From positions 1 through 38,572 of the IMG/VR virus record IMGVR_UViG_3300006919_000146: 38,572 nt of DNA; one strand, given 5' to 3'. The stretch comes from a virus. A program made the position numbers and the translations under genes. Of this stretch, positions 31,357-36,742 are shown piece by piece. The notes beneath the pieces were generated by a model. The model was not told the DNA's origin and made no database searches. It saw nothing but the letters and a program-made list of their open reading frames with translations. The number at the start of each line of letters is the position of its first letter. Positions within the stretch are counted from its first letter, which is position 1.

Positions 31357-31622
31357 CGCAATTGGTTTCCCTTTAATATCAATGACTTAGCATTTCGCGG
31401 ATCCTCGGTGTAGGGAAAATTGCTCAGACCCCCCCCCGGGGGCCTTCTGGGCGGCGGTATGGTTTTGGGGTGGTCAACACACACCAACCCTCCAGCAACC
31501 TCATAGGGGCTTCTCTTCTAAAATTTTTTGGATTTTTGGTGTGGGGGTGTGGAAAGCATCCTGCCCATCCACCCAGAATGCCCTTTAACGGGCCTCAGGG
31601 GCTCACCAGGGCCTGTGAAAGC

Positions 31623-31662
31623 AAAAAAAGGCCCCGGCCTACCTGAAACGGTAAACCGGGGC
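31623..31662 (-). terminator. Rho-independent terminator of the leftward operon
   Basis: On the minus strand a 7-bp GC stem (GCCCCGG / CCGGGGC) extended by TACC/GGTA-type pairs is followed by CCTTTTTTT. It lies ~25 bases after the last leftward gene and has no T-run on the plus strand. Confidence 0.85.
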
Positions 31663-31686
31663 TGTACTATGCCTTAAAACGCTGTT

Positions 31687-31833
31687 TTAGCGGTCGACGT
31701 CTACCAGCGCGTCGATGATGGCCACGAAAGTTGCAAAAGCGATGTATCCGATTGCGCAGATGATGCCGATCAGGGCCGCGCCGATAATTACGGCGACCAG
31801 GCCGAGGATAATGCTCAAGATGACCTCAATCAT
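31687..31833 (-). CDS. Small hydrophobic membrane protein
   Basis: This 48-residue protein (MIEVILSIILGLVAVIIGAA, then LIGIICAIGYIAFATFVAII, ending DALVDVDR) is almost entirely hydrophobic and should span the membrane once or twice. Its ATG overlaps the stop of the upstream gene (ATGA), and TTGGAGGG lies 8 nt before it, a strong ribosome site. It is the last gene of the leftward operon. It could act in early membrane takeover or superinfection exclusion; there is no direct evidence for either. Confidence 0.78.
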   Translation of the reverse strand: MIEVILSIILGLVAVIIGAALIGIICAIGYIAFATFVAIIDALVDVDR

Positions 31834-32456
31834 TTTGCACCCTCCAAGGTTGTGAAGGGGGTGATTTCGGTTTTCCCCTTCTTTTTGCGCGTTTCATTGA
31901 TTTTGGCGGGTGCCTTTTCTTTTTTCTTTTCGATTAGGGGGTTGTGCCAGCTAGCCATGAAATTGCCCAAGGTTTGTCGGGCCAAGTTCACGGCATTATT
32001 GCTGCTGACGCCTATTTTTTCTTTTTTGCTGCTCCAGTCGTATGTTTTCAGTGCGTTGTCGGCAGTCACGGGGGCTGGTGCGCGGAATACTGCCGCCTCT
32101 TTGATGTAGGTGATCTTTTCGGTGACGACGCTCCAGTCCAGCTTCTTGTTTCGCTGCGCCAGGATTATTTCGATGTGTGCGCCCTTATCTTCGGCCAGGA
32201 TGAGGGTGCAGGATCCGTTTTTGCCCCTCGCCTCTATGCAGCATTTCTGTTCTGGCAGGTTCAGGCGGTTGTTGCGCGCCATATGCATCATTTTGCCCTT
32301 TATTGGCCTGGTCGTGTCGCCCTGGGGCATGGTGTATTTTGCATATGCGCTTAGGTCTTCCATTTCTTTGGATGTTACCCGGTCAACTGGGTACAGGCCG
32401 TTGTTCAGGGCGGCCAGGTCTTCCAGCTCGTGCGCGTGGGTGGTAATTGTTGTCAT
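31830..32456 (-). CDS. Unknown early protein with basic tail
   Basis: This 208-residue protein starts at the ATG at 32456, 8 nt after AAGGA and overlapping the previous stop; the longer frame upstream lies inside the preceding gene. The N-terminal half is mixed alpha/beta (HELEDLAALNNGLYPVDRVT; EQKCCIEARGKNGSCTLILA). The C-terminal ~45 residues are strongly Lys-rich (IEKKKEKAPAKINETRKKKG) and could bind nucleic acid. No known motif is recognised. Confidence 0.7.
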   Translation of the reverse strand: MTTITTHAHELEDLAALNNGLYPVDRVTSKEMEDLSAYAKYTMPQGDTTRPIKGKMMHMARNNRLNLPEQKCCIEARGKNGSCTLILAEDKGAHIEIILAQRNKKLDWSVVTEKITYIKEAAVFRAPAPVTADNALKTYDWSSKKEKIGVSSNNAVNLARQTLGNFMASWHNPLIEKKKEKAPAKINETRKKKGKTEITPFTTLEGAK

Positions 32457-32686
32457 TGGTTTTCCTTGAGTAGGGGTTTGCAGTCTTCGTGCCACATGCG
32501 CTTCGCCTCGGCCTCGTCGACGGGGATGTTCAGCTCAAGCATCATCTTGTGGATCTCTTTGTCGTTGGGGTCATGGCCGCGCTCCTTGGATTTTTTCACA
32601 TTGATGAGCAGGGCCGCGAGCTTGCTGTCCTTGAAGTCACTGAATGGCGCCCGGCGGTTGCGGCTGTTGTGGAATACCATTGTCAT
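32453..32686 (-). CDS. Small helical early protein
   Basis: This 77-residue protein starts MTMVFHNSRNRRAPFSDFKD at 32686; the ATG overlaps the stop of the upstream gene. It is helical and charged (SKLAALLINVKKSKERGHDP; KEIHKMMLELNIPVDEAEAK). A longer in-frame reading would run back over two neighbouring genes and is rejected. No membrane segment. Function unknown. Confidence 0.65.
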   Translation of the reverse strand: MTMVFHNSRNRRAPFSDFKDSKLAALLINVKKSKERGHDPNDKEIHKMMLELNIPVDEAEAKRMWHEDCKPLLKENQ

Positions 32687-32865
32687 TTTTTTGCCCTTGG
32701 CTTGTACGGTGAGTAGAATTCTGTGACGGTGTAGCCGTCTTTTGTTTTCTGCCGGCGGATCACGGATCTGTTGTTGCGCCCGGATTTTATTCTGCGGCGT
32801 TCTGTCTCCGCCTCGGATCTGTCGTCGTGCCAGGTGATGCCTTTTTTTGCGCTTTGCTGGTACAT
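32683..32865 (-). CDS. Small basic early protein
   Basis: This 60-residue protein starts at the ATG at 32865, 8 nt after AAGGA and in TAATG overlap with the previous stop. It is rich in Arg, Lys, Gln and Ser (DRSEAETERRRIKSGRNNRS; DGYTVTEFYSPYKPRAKK) and may bind RNA or DNA. No family recognised. Confidence 0.62.
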   Translation of the reverse strand: MYQQSAKKGITWHDDRSEAETERRRIKSGRNNRSVIRRQKTKDGYTVTEFYSPYKPRAKK

Positions 32866-33053
32866 TATTTTTCCTTGCTCTTTGAGCCCCACCACAGCAG
32901 GCCGCCAACAATGACAATGAGGGGTAAGATTAACCCCGTGTAAATTAGCGCGAATACGACAGGCAGGGCCATCATACCCAGGATGGTGTTTCGCGCTTCG
33001 TTTGGTTTTTTGTGACTGGTGTACCAGCCGCCGCCGTGTGGTCTGTATGGCAT
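32865..33053 (-). CDS. Small two-helix membrane protein
   Basis: This 62-residue protein starts MPYRPHGGGWYTSHKKPNEA at 33053, with AAAGGA upstream. Residues ~25-55 hold two hydrophobic helices (TILGMMALPVVFALIYTGL; LPLIVIVGGLLWWG), then a charged tail (SKSKEK). The longer reading upstream has no ribosome site. The basic, His/Gly-rich N-terminus is probably cytoplasmic. Function unknown. Confidence 0.68.
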   Translation of the reverse strand: MPYRPHGGGWYTSHKKPNEARNTILGMMALPVVFALIYTGLILPLIVIVGGLLWWGSKSKEK

Positions 33054-33183
33054 TCTCTTTTCCTTTCTTCTGTTTATAGTGGGGTGGCTCCCCGTGCGCT
33101 CAACAACACCGTCGCACACAAGGGACACTGGCGATATTGCGCCACCCCGTTAGCGGTCAACGATTACTTTGCACCGCTAAATA
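33054..33183. other. Gap with inverted repeats in the leftward operon
   Basis: 130 bases without a gene. Two inverted repeats are visible: GGGGTGGC (near 33080) facing GCCACCCC (near 33142), and TTAGCGGT facing ACCGCTAA (~33150-33182). On the minus strand TTGAGC followed after 19 nt by TATAAA could be a weak promoter for the four genes downstream. Confidence 0.45.
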
Positions 33184-33549
33184 TTATCGCGCTTTCTCCG
33201 GTGGTTCGGGCAGGGCCTCTCCCACAGCATTGTAAATGTCGCGCAGTTGCTCCGGTGAGAAGTCCAACCGGAAACCCTCACCATCATACGTCACGCGCAG
33301 CATTCCTAATTCATCCCCGACCTCTAGCCGGACAGACATTCGCAGCCCAGTCCTCACAACATCGATTATCTCAATCGGCTGCCACTCCTGACTAGGCATC
33401 GCGTCGATGGCGGCTTGAGCCTTGGGAATGTTGGTCCGCCACGTTTCGTCAACAAACGTGTCGCAGTCCGGCCAGACGGCGAAGTATGCTTCTATCCATC
33501 GTGCTTTGGTTATCGCCCTTGCCACGGCTTTCAGTGTTTCGTTAGTCAT
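33184..33549 (-). CDS. Unknown early protein
   Basis: This 121-residue acidic protein begins with a helix (ETLKAVARAITKARWIEAYF) and continues into a beta-rich half (IIDVVRTGLRMSVRLEVGDE; LGMLRVTYDGEGFRLDFSPE). The ATG at 33549 overlaps the end of the preceding gene, with a GGGG-type ribosome site. It ends just before a 130-base gap. No family recognised. Confidence 0.68.
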   Translation of the reverse strand: MTNETLKAVARAITKARWIEAYFAVWPDCDTFVDETWRTNIPKAQAAIDAMPSQEWQPIEIIDVVRTGLRMSVRLEVGDELGMLRVTYDGEGFRLDFSPEQLRDIYNAVGEALPEPPEKAR

Positions 33550-33742
33550 TATTCGGACCCCATAATTTATTGAAAATCAGGTCATACTGGTCTTCGGTGA
33601 TGACCTTGTACAGCGAACCCCCACTCTCCTTTCGCTGCACTACCTTGGAGTTCCGTCTCCATGCGCGAGCTTCTTCTTTTTGCCCCAACCAGAAGCATAG
33701 AGAACAAACTAACGGCAGAATAAGGTACATTGAATTATCCAT
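33542..33742 (-). CDS. Small membrane-anchored early protein
   Basis: This 66-residue protein is read from the ATG at 33742 (a GTG precedes it directly), behind AAGGGGC. Residues ~3-20 form a hydrophobic anchor (SMYLILPLVCSLCFWLG), then a charged cytoplasmic or periplasmic part (QKEEARAWRRNSKVVQRKES). It overlaps both neighbours. The layout resembles i-spanins, but it is in the early operon, so another membrane role is likelier. Confidence 0.65.
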   Translation of the reverse strand: MDNSMYLILPLVCSLCFWLGQKEEARAWRRNSKVVQRKESGGSLYKVITEDQYDLIFNKLWGPNND

Positions 33743-34091
33743 CACTCGCCCCTTTCAGTGCGGCTTCTTCCCAGATTTGTTTTGCCTGTTGGTGCAGCAT
33801 GTCCTTGTCATTGGTGCTGGCAAGGTAAACGCGGTCGCCTTCGTCTTGGGCATTTTCCATGGCGCACAGAACTGAATTGGCGAAGTCTTCCAACGCCGCC
33901 ACCCTGTCTTGGCTGGCCTGTAAATCGGCTTCCAGTTCTTCGATGCGGTCGGCGGCGTTATCCATAGCGCAGCAAGCCTCAATAGTCATACTGTCACCAT
34001 TTACCAGCGATTTAACAATTCGTGATTGCTTCCTTAAATCTTCTACCAATGTTTTATTTTTAGAAGCCTGCCATACAGCAAAGTCAGTCAT
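33735..34091 (-). CDS. Coiled-coil early protein
   Basis: This 118-residue protein has a central coiled coil (NAADRIEELEADLQASQDRV, AALEDFANSVL) and a helical C-terminus (HQQAKQIWEEAALKGASDG). A GAGGGGG ribosome site lies within the end of the upstream gene. Proteins of this kind, with an RIxELE coiled coil, are common unclassified phage early products. No enzymatic motif is visible. Confidence 0.65.
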   Translation of the reverse strand: MTDFAVWQASKNKTLVEDLRKQSRIVKSLVNGDSMTIEACCAMDNAADRIEELEADLQASQDRVAALEDFANSVLCAMENAQDEGDRVYLASTNDKDMLHQQAKQIWEEAALKGASDG

Positions 34092-34452
34092 CCCACACCC
34101 CCTCTTTCAGCACGATCTTCATGCGGGAGACGCGGTGGCTGTCCCCCTCGAAGTCAACCTTATCGTAGTAGTCAGCGCGTTCTCGGGTGTCGTAAGAATG
34201 AGACCAAAACGTATCATCTCCGTTGGGATAAACATTCACCCATACCACCGTTTCCTGCGGCGCGTTGATGATGTCCTCTACATCATCTCTGCCTTCGTAG
34301 TATCGCCCATCAGAATACCTATCTGTGCAATACTCGCCGCCTGGGTCCATTATAGCAAAGACCAGCCGCCCACTTTCCAACGTGTAAATATGCTTCGCCT
34401 TATTCCCGTCACGGGTCTGCATTGGCTTGGTAAGGTCCAGTTCATTGGTCAT
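34084..34452 (-). CDS. Unknown acidic early protein
   Basis: This 122-residue protein is rich in Asp, Tyr and Trp (DPGGEYCTDRYSDGRYYEGR; VWVNVYPNGDDTFWSHSYDT; ADYYDKVDFEGDSHRVS), with a beta-rich pattern. TTAGGAGCAAACA gives a strong ribosome site. The very acidic composition could suit a protein that mimics nucleic acid or binds a basic host factor, but this is only a compositional hint. It overlaps genes at both ends. Confidence 0.68.
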   Translation of the reverse strand: MTNELDLTKPMQTRDGNKAKHIYTLESGRLVFAIMDPGGEYCTDRYSDGRYYEGRDDVEDIINAPQETVVWVNVYPNGDDTFWSHSYDTRERADYYDKVDFEGDSHRVSRMKIVLKEGVWDD

Positions 34453-34636
34453 TGTTTGCTCCTAATTTATCAGTGAGAACTTGGCGCACCGCGCTGGGTG
34501 TCGTGAGGGCTGGGTAATCTTCGCGCAGGGCGTCAATCAGGTCAGCCGTCAGATATACTGAAACCTTCTTCCCCGCCCGTTCTCCCTTTGGCTTGCGGCC
34601 TGCGCCGGGTCGATAGCCGCCACGGTTTTCAGTCAT
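34442..34636 (-). CDS. Small DNA-binding protein, ribbon-helix-helix-like
   Basis: This 64-residue protein has an N-terminal basic GGYRPGAGRKPKGERAGKK segment, which resembles the AT-hook-like GAGRKP motif found at the start of many phage DNA-binding proteins. It then has one strand and two helices (VSVYLTADLIDALREDYPAL; PSAVRQVLTDKLG), the layout of a ribbon-helix-helix fold. It may regulate transcription. GGAAGGTG precedes the start. Confident as a gene; the DNA-binding role is inferred from the pattern. Confidence 0.7.
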   Translation of the reverse strand: MTENRGGYRPGAGRKPKGERAGKKVSVYLTADLIDALREDYPALTTPSAVRQVLTDKLGANNDQ

Positions 34637-34665
34637 TGGTCTTTCACCTTCCAGTTTGGTGGTAG

Positions 34666-35238
34666 TTAAACAGCCCAGCCGCGAGCAATCGCCCCGGCTT
34701 CAATTGCATCCAGTTTTGCGATACGTTCAGCCAGAACAGGTGTTGGATGACTGGTTCCCTTGCCTGTCTCGTAATATTCCCGCGCCTCTGCCATCGTCCA
34801 CCACTGGCACCCTGCCTTCACCCGGATGCCATAATGGTGACTTACAGCAAAGAATTCGTGATGGTCAATCGTGCATCCGGCAGAGAAAATGCCTCTGGCC
34901 CCGCGCAGATTGGCCCGGAGAAGATTGGCCCCGTGAAGATTGGCCCCGTGAAGATTGGCCCCGTGCAGATCGGCCTCGTACAGATCGGCCTCGTACAGAT
35001 CGGCCTCGTACAGATCGACCCCGCGCAGATCGGCCCCGTGCAGATCGGCCCCGTGCAGATCGGCCCGGGGCCGATCGGCCTCGTACAGATCGGCCTCGTA
35101 CAGATCGGCCTCGTACAGATTGGCCCGGAGCAGATCGGCCCCGCGCAGATCGACCCCGCGCAGATCGGCCCCGCGCAGAGTGTCCGAGCCCACTGTATGC
35201 AGCACCTCGCCGGTTTCTTTGTGTTTGATTTCAATCAT
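34666..35238 (-). CDS. Pentapeptide-repeat protein
   Basis: This 190-residue protein has about 20 consecutive A(D/N)LxE/A(D/N)LHG/A(D/N)LRG pentapeptides from residue ~20 to ~112, enough for about five coils of a right-handed quadrilateral beta-helix. A non-repeat C-terminal domain follows (~115-190, GCTIDHHEFFAVSHHYGIRV; WWTMAEAREYYETGKG). Known pentapeptide-repeat proteins such as Qnr and MfpA mimic DNA and bind gyrase; whether this one does is unknown. The second domain is of a kind I have seen attached to pentapeptide repeats in phage proteins. Codons within the repeats are nearly identical. Its start overlaps the preceding stop. Confidence 0.88.
   Translation of the reverse strand: MIEIKHKETGEVLHTVGSDTLRGADLRGVDLRGADLLRANLYEADLYEADLYEADRPRADLHGADLHGADLRGVDLYEADLYEADLYEADLHGANLHGANLHGANLLRANLRGARGIFSAGCTIDHHEFFAVSHHYGIRVKAGCQWWTMAEAREYYETGKGTSHPTPVLAERIAKLDAIEAGAIARGWAV
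34903..35178 (-). repeat. 15-bp tandem repeats encoding pentapeptides
   Basis: About 18 units of 15 bp in three main variants (on the plus strand CAGATCGGCCTCGTA, CAGATCGGCCCCGTG and CAGATCGGCCCCGCG). Blocks of identical units suggest recent expansion. Stops are absent in several frames here, which creates spurious open frames on both strands. Confidence 0.9.
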
Positions 35239-35480
35239 TGGTCGATCCCCAACGCAGCCGCAACCTTTTCTTCGTTCATAACGTCATCGCGGCTCATGTA
35301 GACGGCGGGGCCGTCCAATACGGCCTTAAAGCCTTCGCCGTGGGCACGCTGCGCGTACCATTGGCCATGGTCGTTGCAGTTTATGTATGCGACCAGGTTC
35401 GACATTGAACCAGTGTGGCCCGCATACATGTGGTGCTGATTCCGATGGTTGTTGAGAATGATGTGGTTTGTGTTGGTCAT
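35235..35480 (-). CDS. Small early protein
   Basis: This 81-residue protein starts MTNTNHIILNNHRNQHHMYA at 35480, behind AAGGAACAGACCA; a longer reading adds an Arg-rich stretch overlapping the upstream gene and is rejected. The core (SNLVAYINCNDHGQWYAQRA; FKAVLDGPAVYMSRDDVMNE) is compact alpha/beta. The N-terminus is rich in Asn and His. Function unknown. Confidence 0.65.
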   Translation of the reverse strand: MTNTNHIILNNHRNQHHMYAGHTGSMSNLVAYINCNDHGQWYAQRAHGEGFKAVLDGPAVYMSRDDVMNEEKVAAALGIDQ

Positions 35481-35491
35481 TGGTCTGTTCC

Positions 35492-35842
35492 TTATTCGGT
35501 TTCGATCAGTTGGGGGTGCTTGGCGATGAACTCGTCCACGGTCCCGGAGAAGATGGTTTTGGGAATGCCGTTGTTCTCCCAAGAGGCGCATGACCGTGCA
35601 GTTATGTTCCCTTCGCGGTCAATGTCGTACTGGTATTCGGTGTCGCCGTGAGCATCATGCCCCGTAGTAAAATCTGCGCCGTCATTGGCCCGCAAAAACT
35701 TGGTGGCGCGTGATGCATGCCCTGGCACGTTGTTCATGTTGTTGAAGTACATTGCCGCGCCGGCTTCATAGCCGTCGTGGTGGATGTAGAAGGTTACGCT
35801 GTCACCTTCAGTTTCAAATTTGTATGTTGCGCGAGTGCTCAT
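35492..35842 (-). CDS. Early protein, first gene after the internal terminator
   Basis: This 116-residue protein starts MSTRATYKFETEGDSVTFYI at 35842, with a strong AAAGGAGCG ribosome site. I recall phage early proteins with this opening (MSTRATYxF...HHDGYxxGAA), here followed by IHHDGYEAGAAMYFNNMNNV, but no function. The C-terminal part includes DTEYQYDIDREGNITARSCA and a DEFIAKHPQL helix. It follows a large terminator and an operator-like palindrome, so it may head a separate transcription unit. Confidence 0.72.
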   Translation of the reverse strand: MSTRATYKFETEGDSVTFYIHHDGYEAGAAMYFNNMNNVPGHASRATKFLRANDGADFTTGHDAHGDTEYQYDIDREGNITARSCASWENNGIPKTIFSGTVDEFIAKHPQLIETE

Positions 35843-35874
35843 TAAACGCTCCTTTGTTTGTGTTACCCTTTTAA

Positions 35875-35914
35875 TATAGGGGTATGTATTCATAATTTAA
35901 ACCCCTATAATCAA
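35875..35914 (-). promoter_or_regulatory. Second leftward promoter region with palindrome
   Basis: On the minus strand TTGATT (35909-35914) is followed after 18 nt by AATACA (35885-35890). The inverted repeat TATAGGGGT...ACCCCTATA (35875-35883 / 35901-35909, 17-nt centre) spans it. An alternative -10 box, TATATT, lies slightly downstream. Its place right after a strong terminator argues for a real promoter. Confidence 0.5.
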
Positions 35915-35999
35915 AAAAAAGTGAAAATAATCGACTGACAGCGCGGGAACGAAGAAGAGACTCCTTTCTAAAAATAACGCGCCGCCAGCCGATTATTTT
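35913..35999 (-). terminator. Large hairpin terminator/attenuator in the leftward operon
   Basis: On the minus strand the arms (35978-35999 and 35924-35945) form a 22-bp stem enclosing a 32-nt loop, followed by CAC and eight T. Three positions differ between the arms, and each is a G-U pair in the minus-strand RNA but an A-C mismatch in plus-strand RNA, so the structure is conserved as minus-strand RNA. It begins at the end of the XRE regulator gene and could end or attenuate transcription from the early promoter. The loop contains AGAAAGGAG. Confidence 0.8.
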
Positions 36000-36001
36000 T
36001 A

Positions 36002-36259
36002 TCAATTGGCCCGTTCGATCGCGGCTTCTTCGATGATGTTGTGTTCGTCGTCCATCACCCCCTTGTGGCGGCAGATCCTGCGAATTGATCGGACGACCGA
36101 TTTCTGTGCCTTACGGGTGCCACCTTCCCAGTGGCGTACTGACCTGGCCGATACGCCCAGCATGTGTGCGAATTCTGCCTGTGTCTGCTTTAGAACCCGT
36201 GACCGGATGTCACGGATCTCTTCTGGTGTCATGGTGTTGGGTGATTGCTTATCGCTCAT
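36002..36259 (-). CDS. XRE-family HTH regulator
   Basis: This 85-residue protein starts at the ATG at 36259, 8 nt after GGGAG and overlapping the stop of the tiny gene upstream. Residues ~12-62 form a lambda-repressor-like HTH: TPEEIRDIRSRVLKQTQAEF, then AHMLGVSARSVRHWEGGTRK, with the typical QxEFAxxLGVSxRSVxxWE pattern. The C-terminus is short and acidic, with no protease or dimerisation domain, so it is Cro- or HigA-like rather than CI-like. It may bind the AGGAAC-N3-GTTCCT operators. It is the third gene of the leftward operon and lies before a large terminator. Confidence 0.82.
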   Translation of the reverse strand: MSDKQSPNTMTPEEIRDIRSRVLKQTQAEFAHMLGVSARSVRHWEGGTRKAQKSVVRSIRRICRHKGVMDDEHNIIEEAAIERAN

Positions 36260-36345
36260 TGGTTTTTCTCCCAAAGGGTGAGCAGGAACCAAACAACGGC
36301 ACAAATCAGTGCCATTGCGATGATGTATGAAAGATTGCCGGTCAT
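36256..36345 (-). CDS. 29-residue single-pass membrane protein
   Basis: MTGNLSYIIAMALICAVVWF followed by LLTLWEKNQ gives a single membrane helix (~7-24) and a short charged end. AAGAGGC precedes the ATG at 36345, and the stop overlaps the XRE start (ATGA). It is too short for routine gene finders. The ribosome site, the overlap with the XRE gene and the clean helix support it. Confidence 0.6.
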   Translation of the reverse strand: MTGNLSYIIAMALICAVVWFLLTLWEKNQ

Positions 36346-36354
36346 TATTGCCTC

Positions 36355-36603
36355 TTACAGCAAGTCTGTTGATGGGATGCGAACGCCAGGGTGCAGTGCA
36401 TAGAAGCGGGCGCGCTCGCCATTCTTGTTCCAGTCTCTGACATGGCACCACTCGAAGAGATCTTCACAGCCAGGTGTGGATGACCTCTTAAAGGCGCGGT
36501 GATCCATGCCTGGGTGCCACCAAGGTTCGATGGCAACGGTCGTGCTGCCGATGGTGTCCAGGATCGTGCGGTCGTTTTTAAAATAGTGAATGTCTGCGGT
36601 CAT
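36355..36603 (-). CDS. First protein of the leftward early operon, unknown
   Basis: This 82-residue protein starts at the ATG at 36603 behind GGAGAAGATCG, ~30 nt from the predicted transcription start. It is rich in His and Trp (TADIHYFKNDRTILDTIGST; AIEPWWHPGMDHRAFKRSST; DLFEWCHVRDWNKNGERARF), unusual for so small a protein. The His/Cys/Trp content could mean metal binding, but no standard zinc pattern is present. As first gene under the shared operator it should be among the earliest proteins made. Confidence 0.72.
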   Translation of the reverse strand: MTADIHYFKNDRTILDTIGSTTVAIEPWWHPGMDHRAFKRSSTPGCEDLFEWCHVRDWNKNGERARFYALHPGVRIPSTDLL

Positions 36604-36638
36604 CGATCTTCTCCGTGATGCTGTGTTTCCTTACAGAC

Positions 36639-36668
36639 TGTATATAGGAACATTGTTCCTGCAATCAA
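36639..36668 (-). promoter_or_regulatory. Early leftward promoter with embedded operator
   Basis: On the minus strand a TTGATT -35 box (36663-36668) and a TATACA -10 box (36639-36644) are 18 nt apart. The palindrome AGGAACAATGTTCCT (plus-strand 36646-36660) sits in the spacer, 2 nt from the -35 and 1 nt from the -10 box, exactly as in the rightward promoter. Confidence 0.85.
36646..36660. promoter_or_regulatory. Operator palindrome O-L (AGGAAC-N3-GTTCCT)
   Basis: Same half-sites as 24936-24950 with a different centre (ATT on the plus strand), which shows that the half-sites rather than the whole sequence are conserved. Confidence 0.85.
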
Positions 36669-36674
36669 CCCCTG

Positions 36675-36703
36675 TTGCGCTTTTTCTGAAAAAAACATAT
36701 ATC
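36675..36703 (+). promoter_or_regulatory. Possible late rightward promoter
   Basis: TTGCGC (36675-36680), a 17-nt A/T-rich spacer and TATATC (36698-36703) on the plus strand, back to back with the early leftward promoter. It would transcribe into the late tail genes from 36921, with a ~210-nt leader containing two inverted repeats. Confidence 0.55.
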
Positions 36704-36741
36704 GGAAACAACGATCCTGGTGATGCGGTATCGTTGTTTCC
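36704..36741. repeat. Inverted repeat at the late promoter start
   Basis: GGAAACAACGAT and ATCGTTGTTTCC (12 bp, 14-nt centre) flank the predicted late transcription start. It may be an operator or a 5' RNA stem. The outer bases loosely resemble the AGGAAC half-site. Confidence 0.7.
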
Positions 36742-36742
36742 T

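Larger units (their letters stand above)
31076..31622. other. Non-coding region between convergent early operons
   Basis: About 550 bases without a credible gene. The first part is G/T-rich on the plus strand with GGGGTGG and GGTCGATG-like runs (31176-31262). A perfect 16-bp palindrome, CATAATATATATTATG, lies at 31341-31356. A run of nine C followed by five G lies at ~31427-31440. A weak hairpin AAGGTAG / CTACCTT (31114-31133) might end rightward transcription. Frames open here give low-complexity Gly/Trp or Pro/His proteins and are rejected. Confidence 0.7.

Noticed and set aside
31152-31487. Minus-strand Pro/His-rich and plus-strand Gly/Trp-rich frames in the non-coding block
   Set aside because: Low-complexity translation of G/T-rich DNA, with no ribosome site and no overlap with neighbours.
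34903-35178. CRISPR-like regular repeats
   Set aside because: The units are contiguous 15-bp codons with no spacers; they encode pentapeptides.
34656-35301. Long plus-strand open frames opposite the pentapeptide gene, with Arg/Pro/Trp or Gln/Ile repeats
   Set aside because: They are created by the stop-free 15-bp repeats. They have no ribosome sites and the minus-strand pentapeptide pattern fully explains the region.
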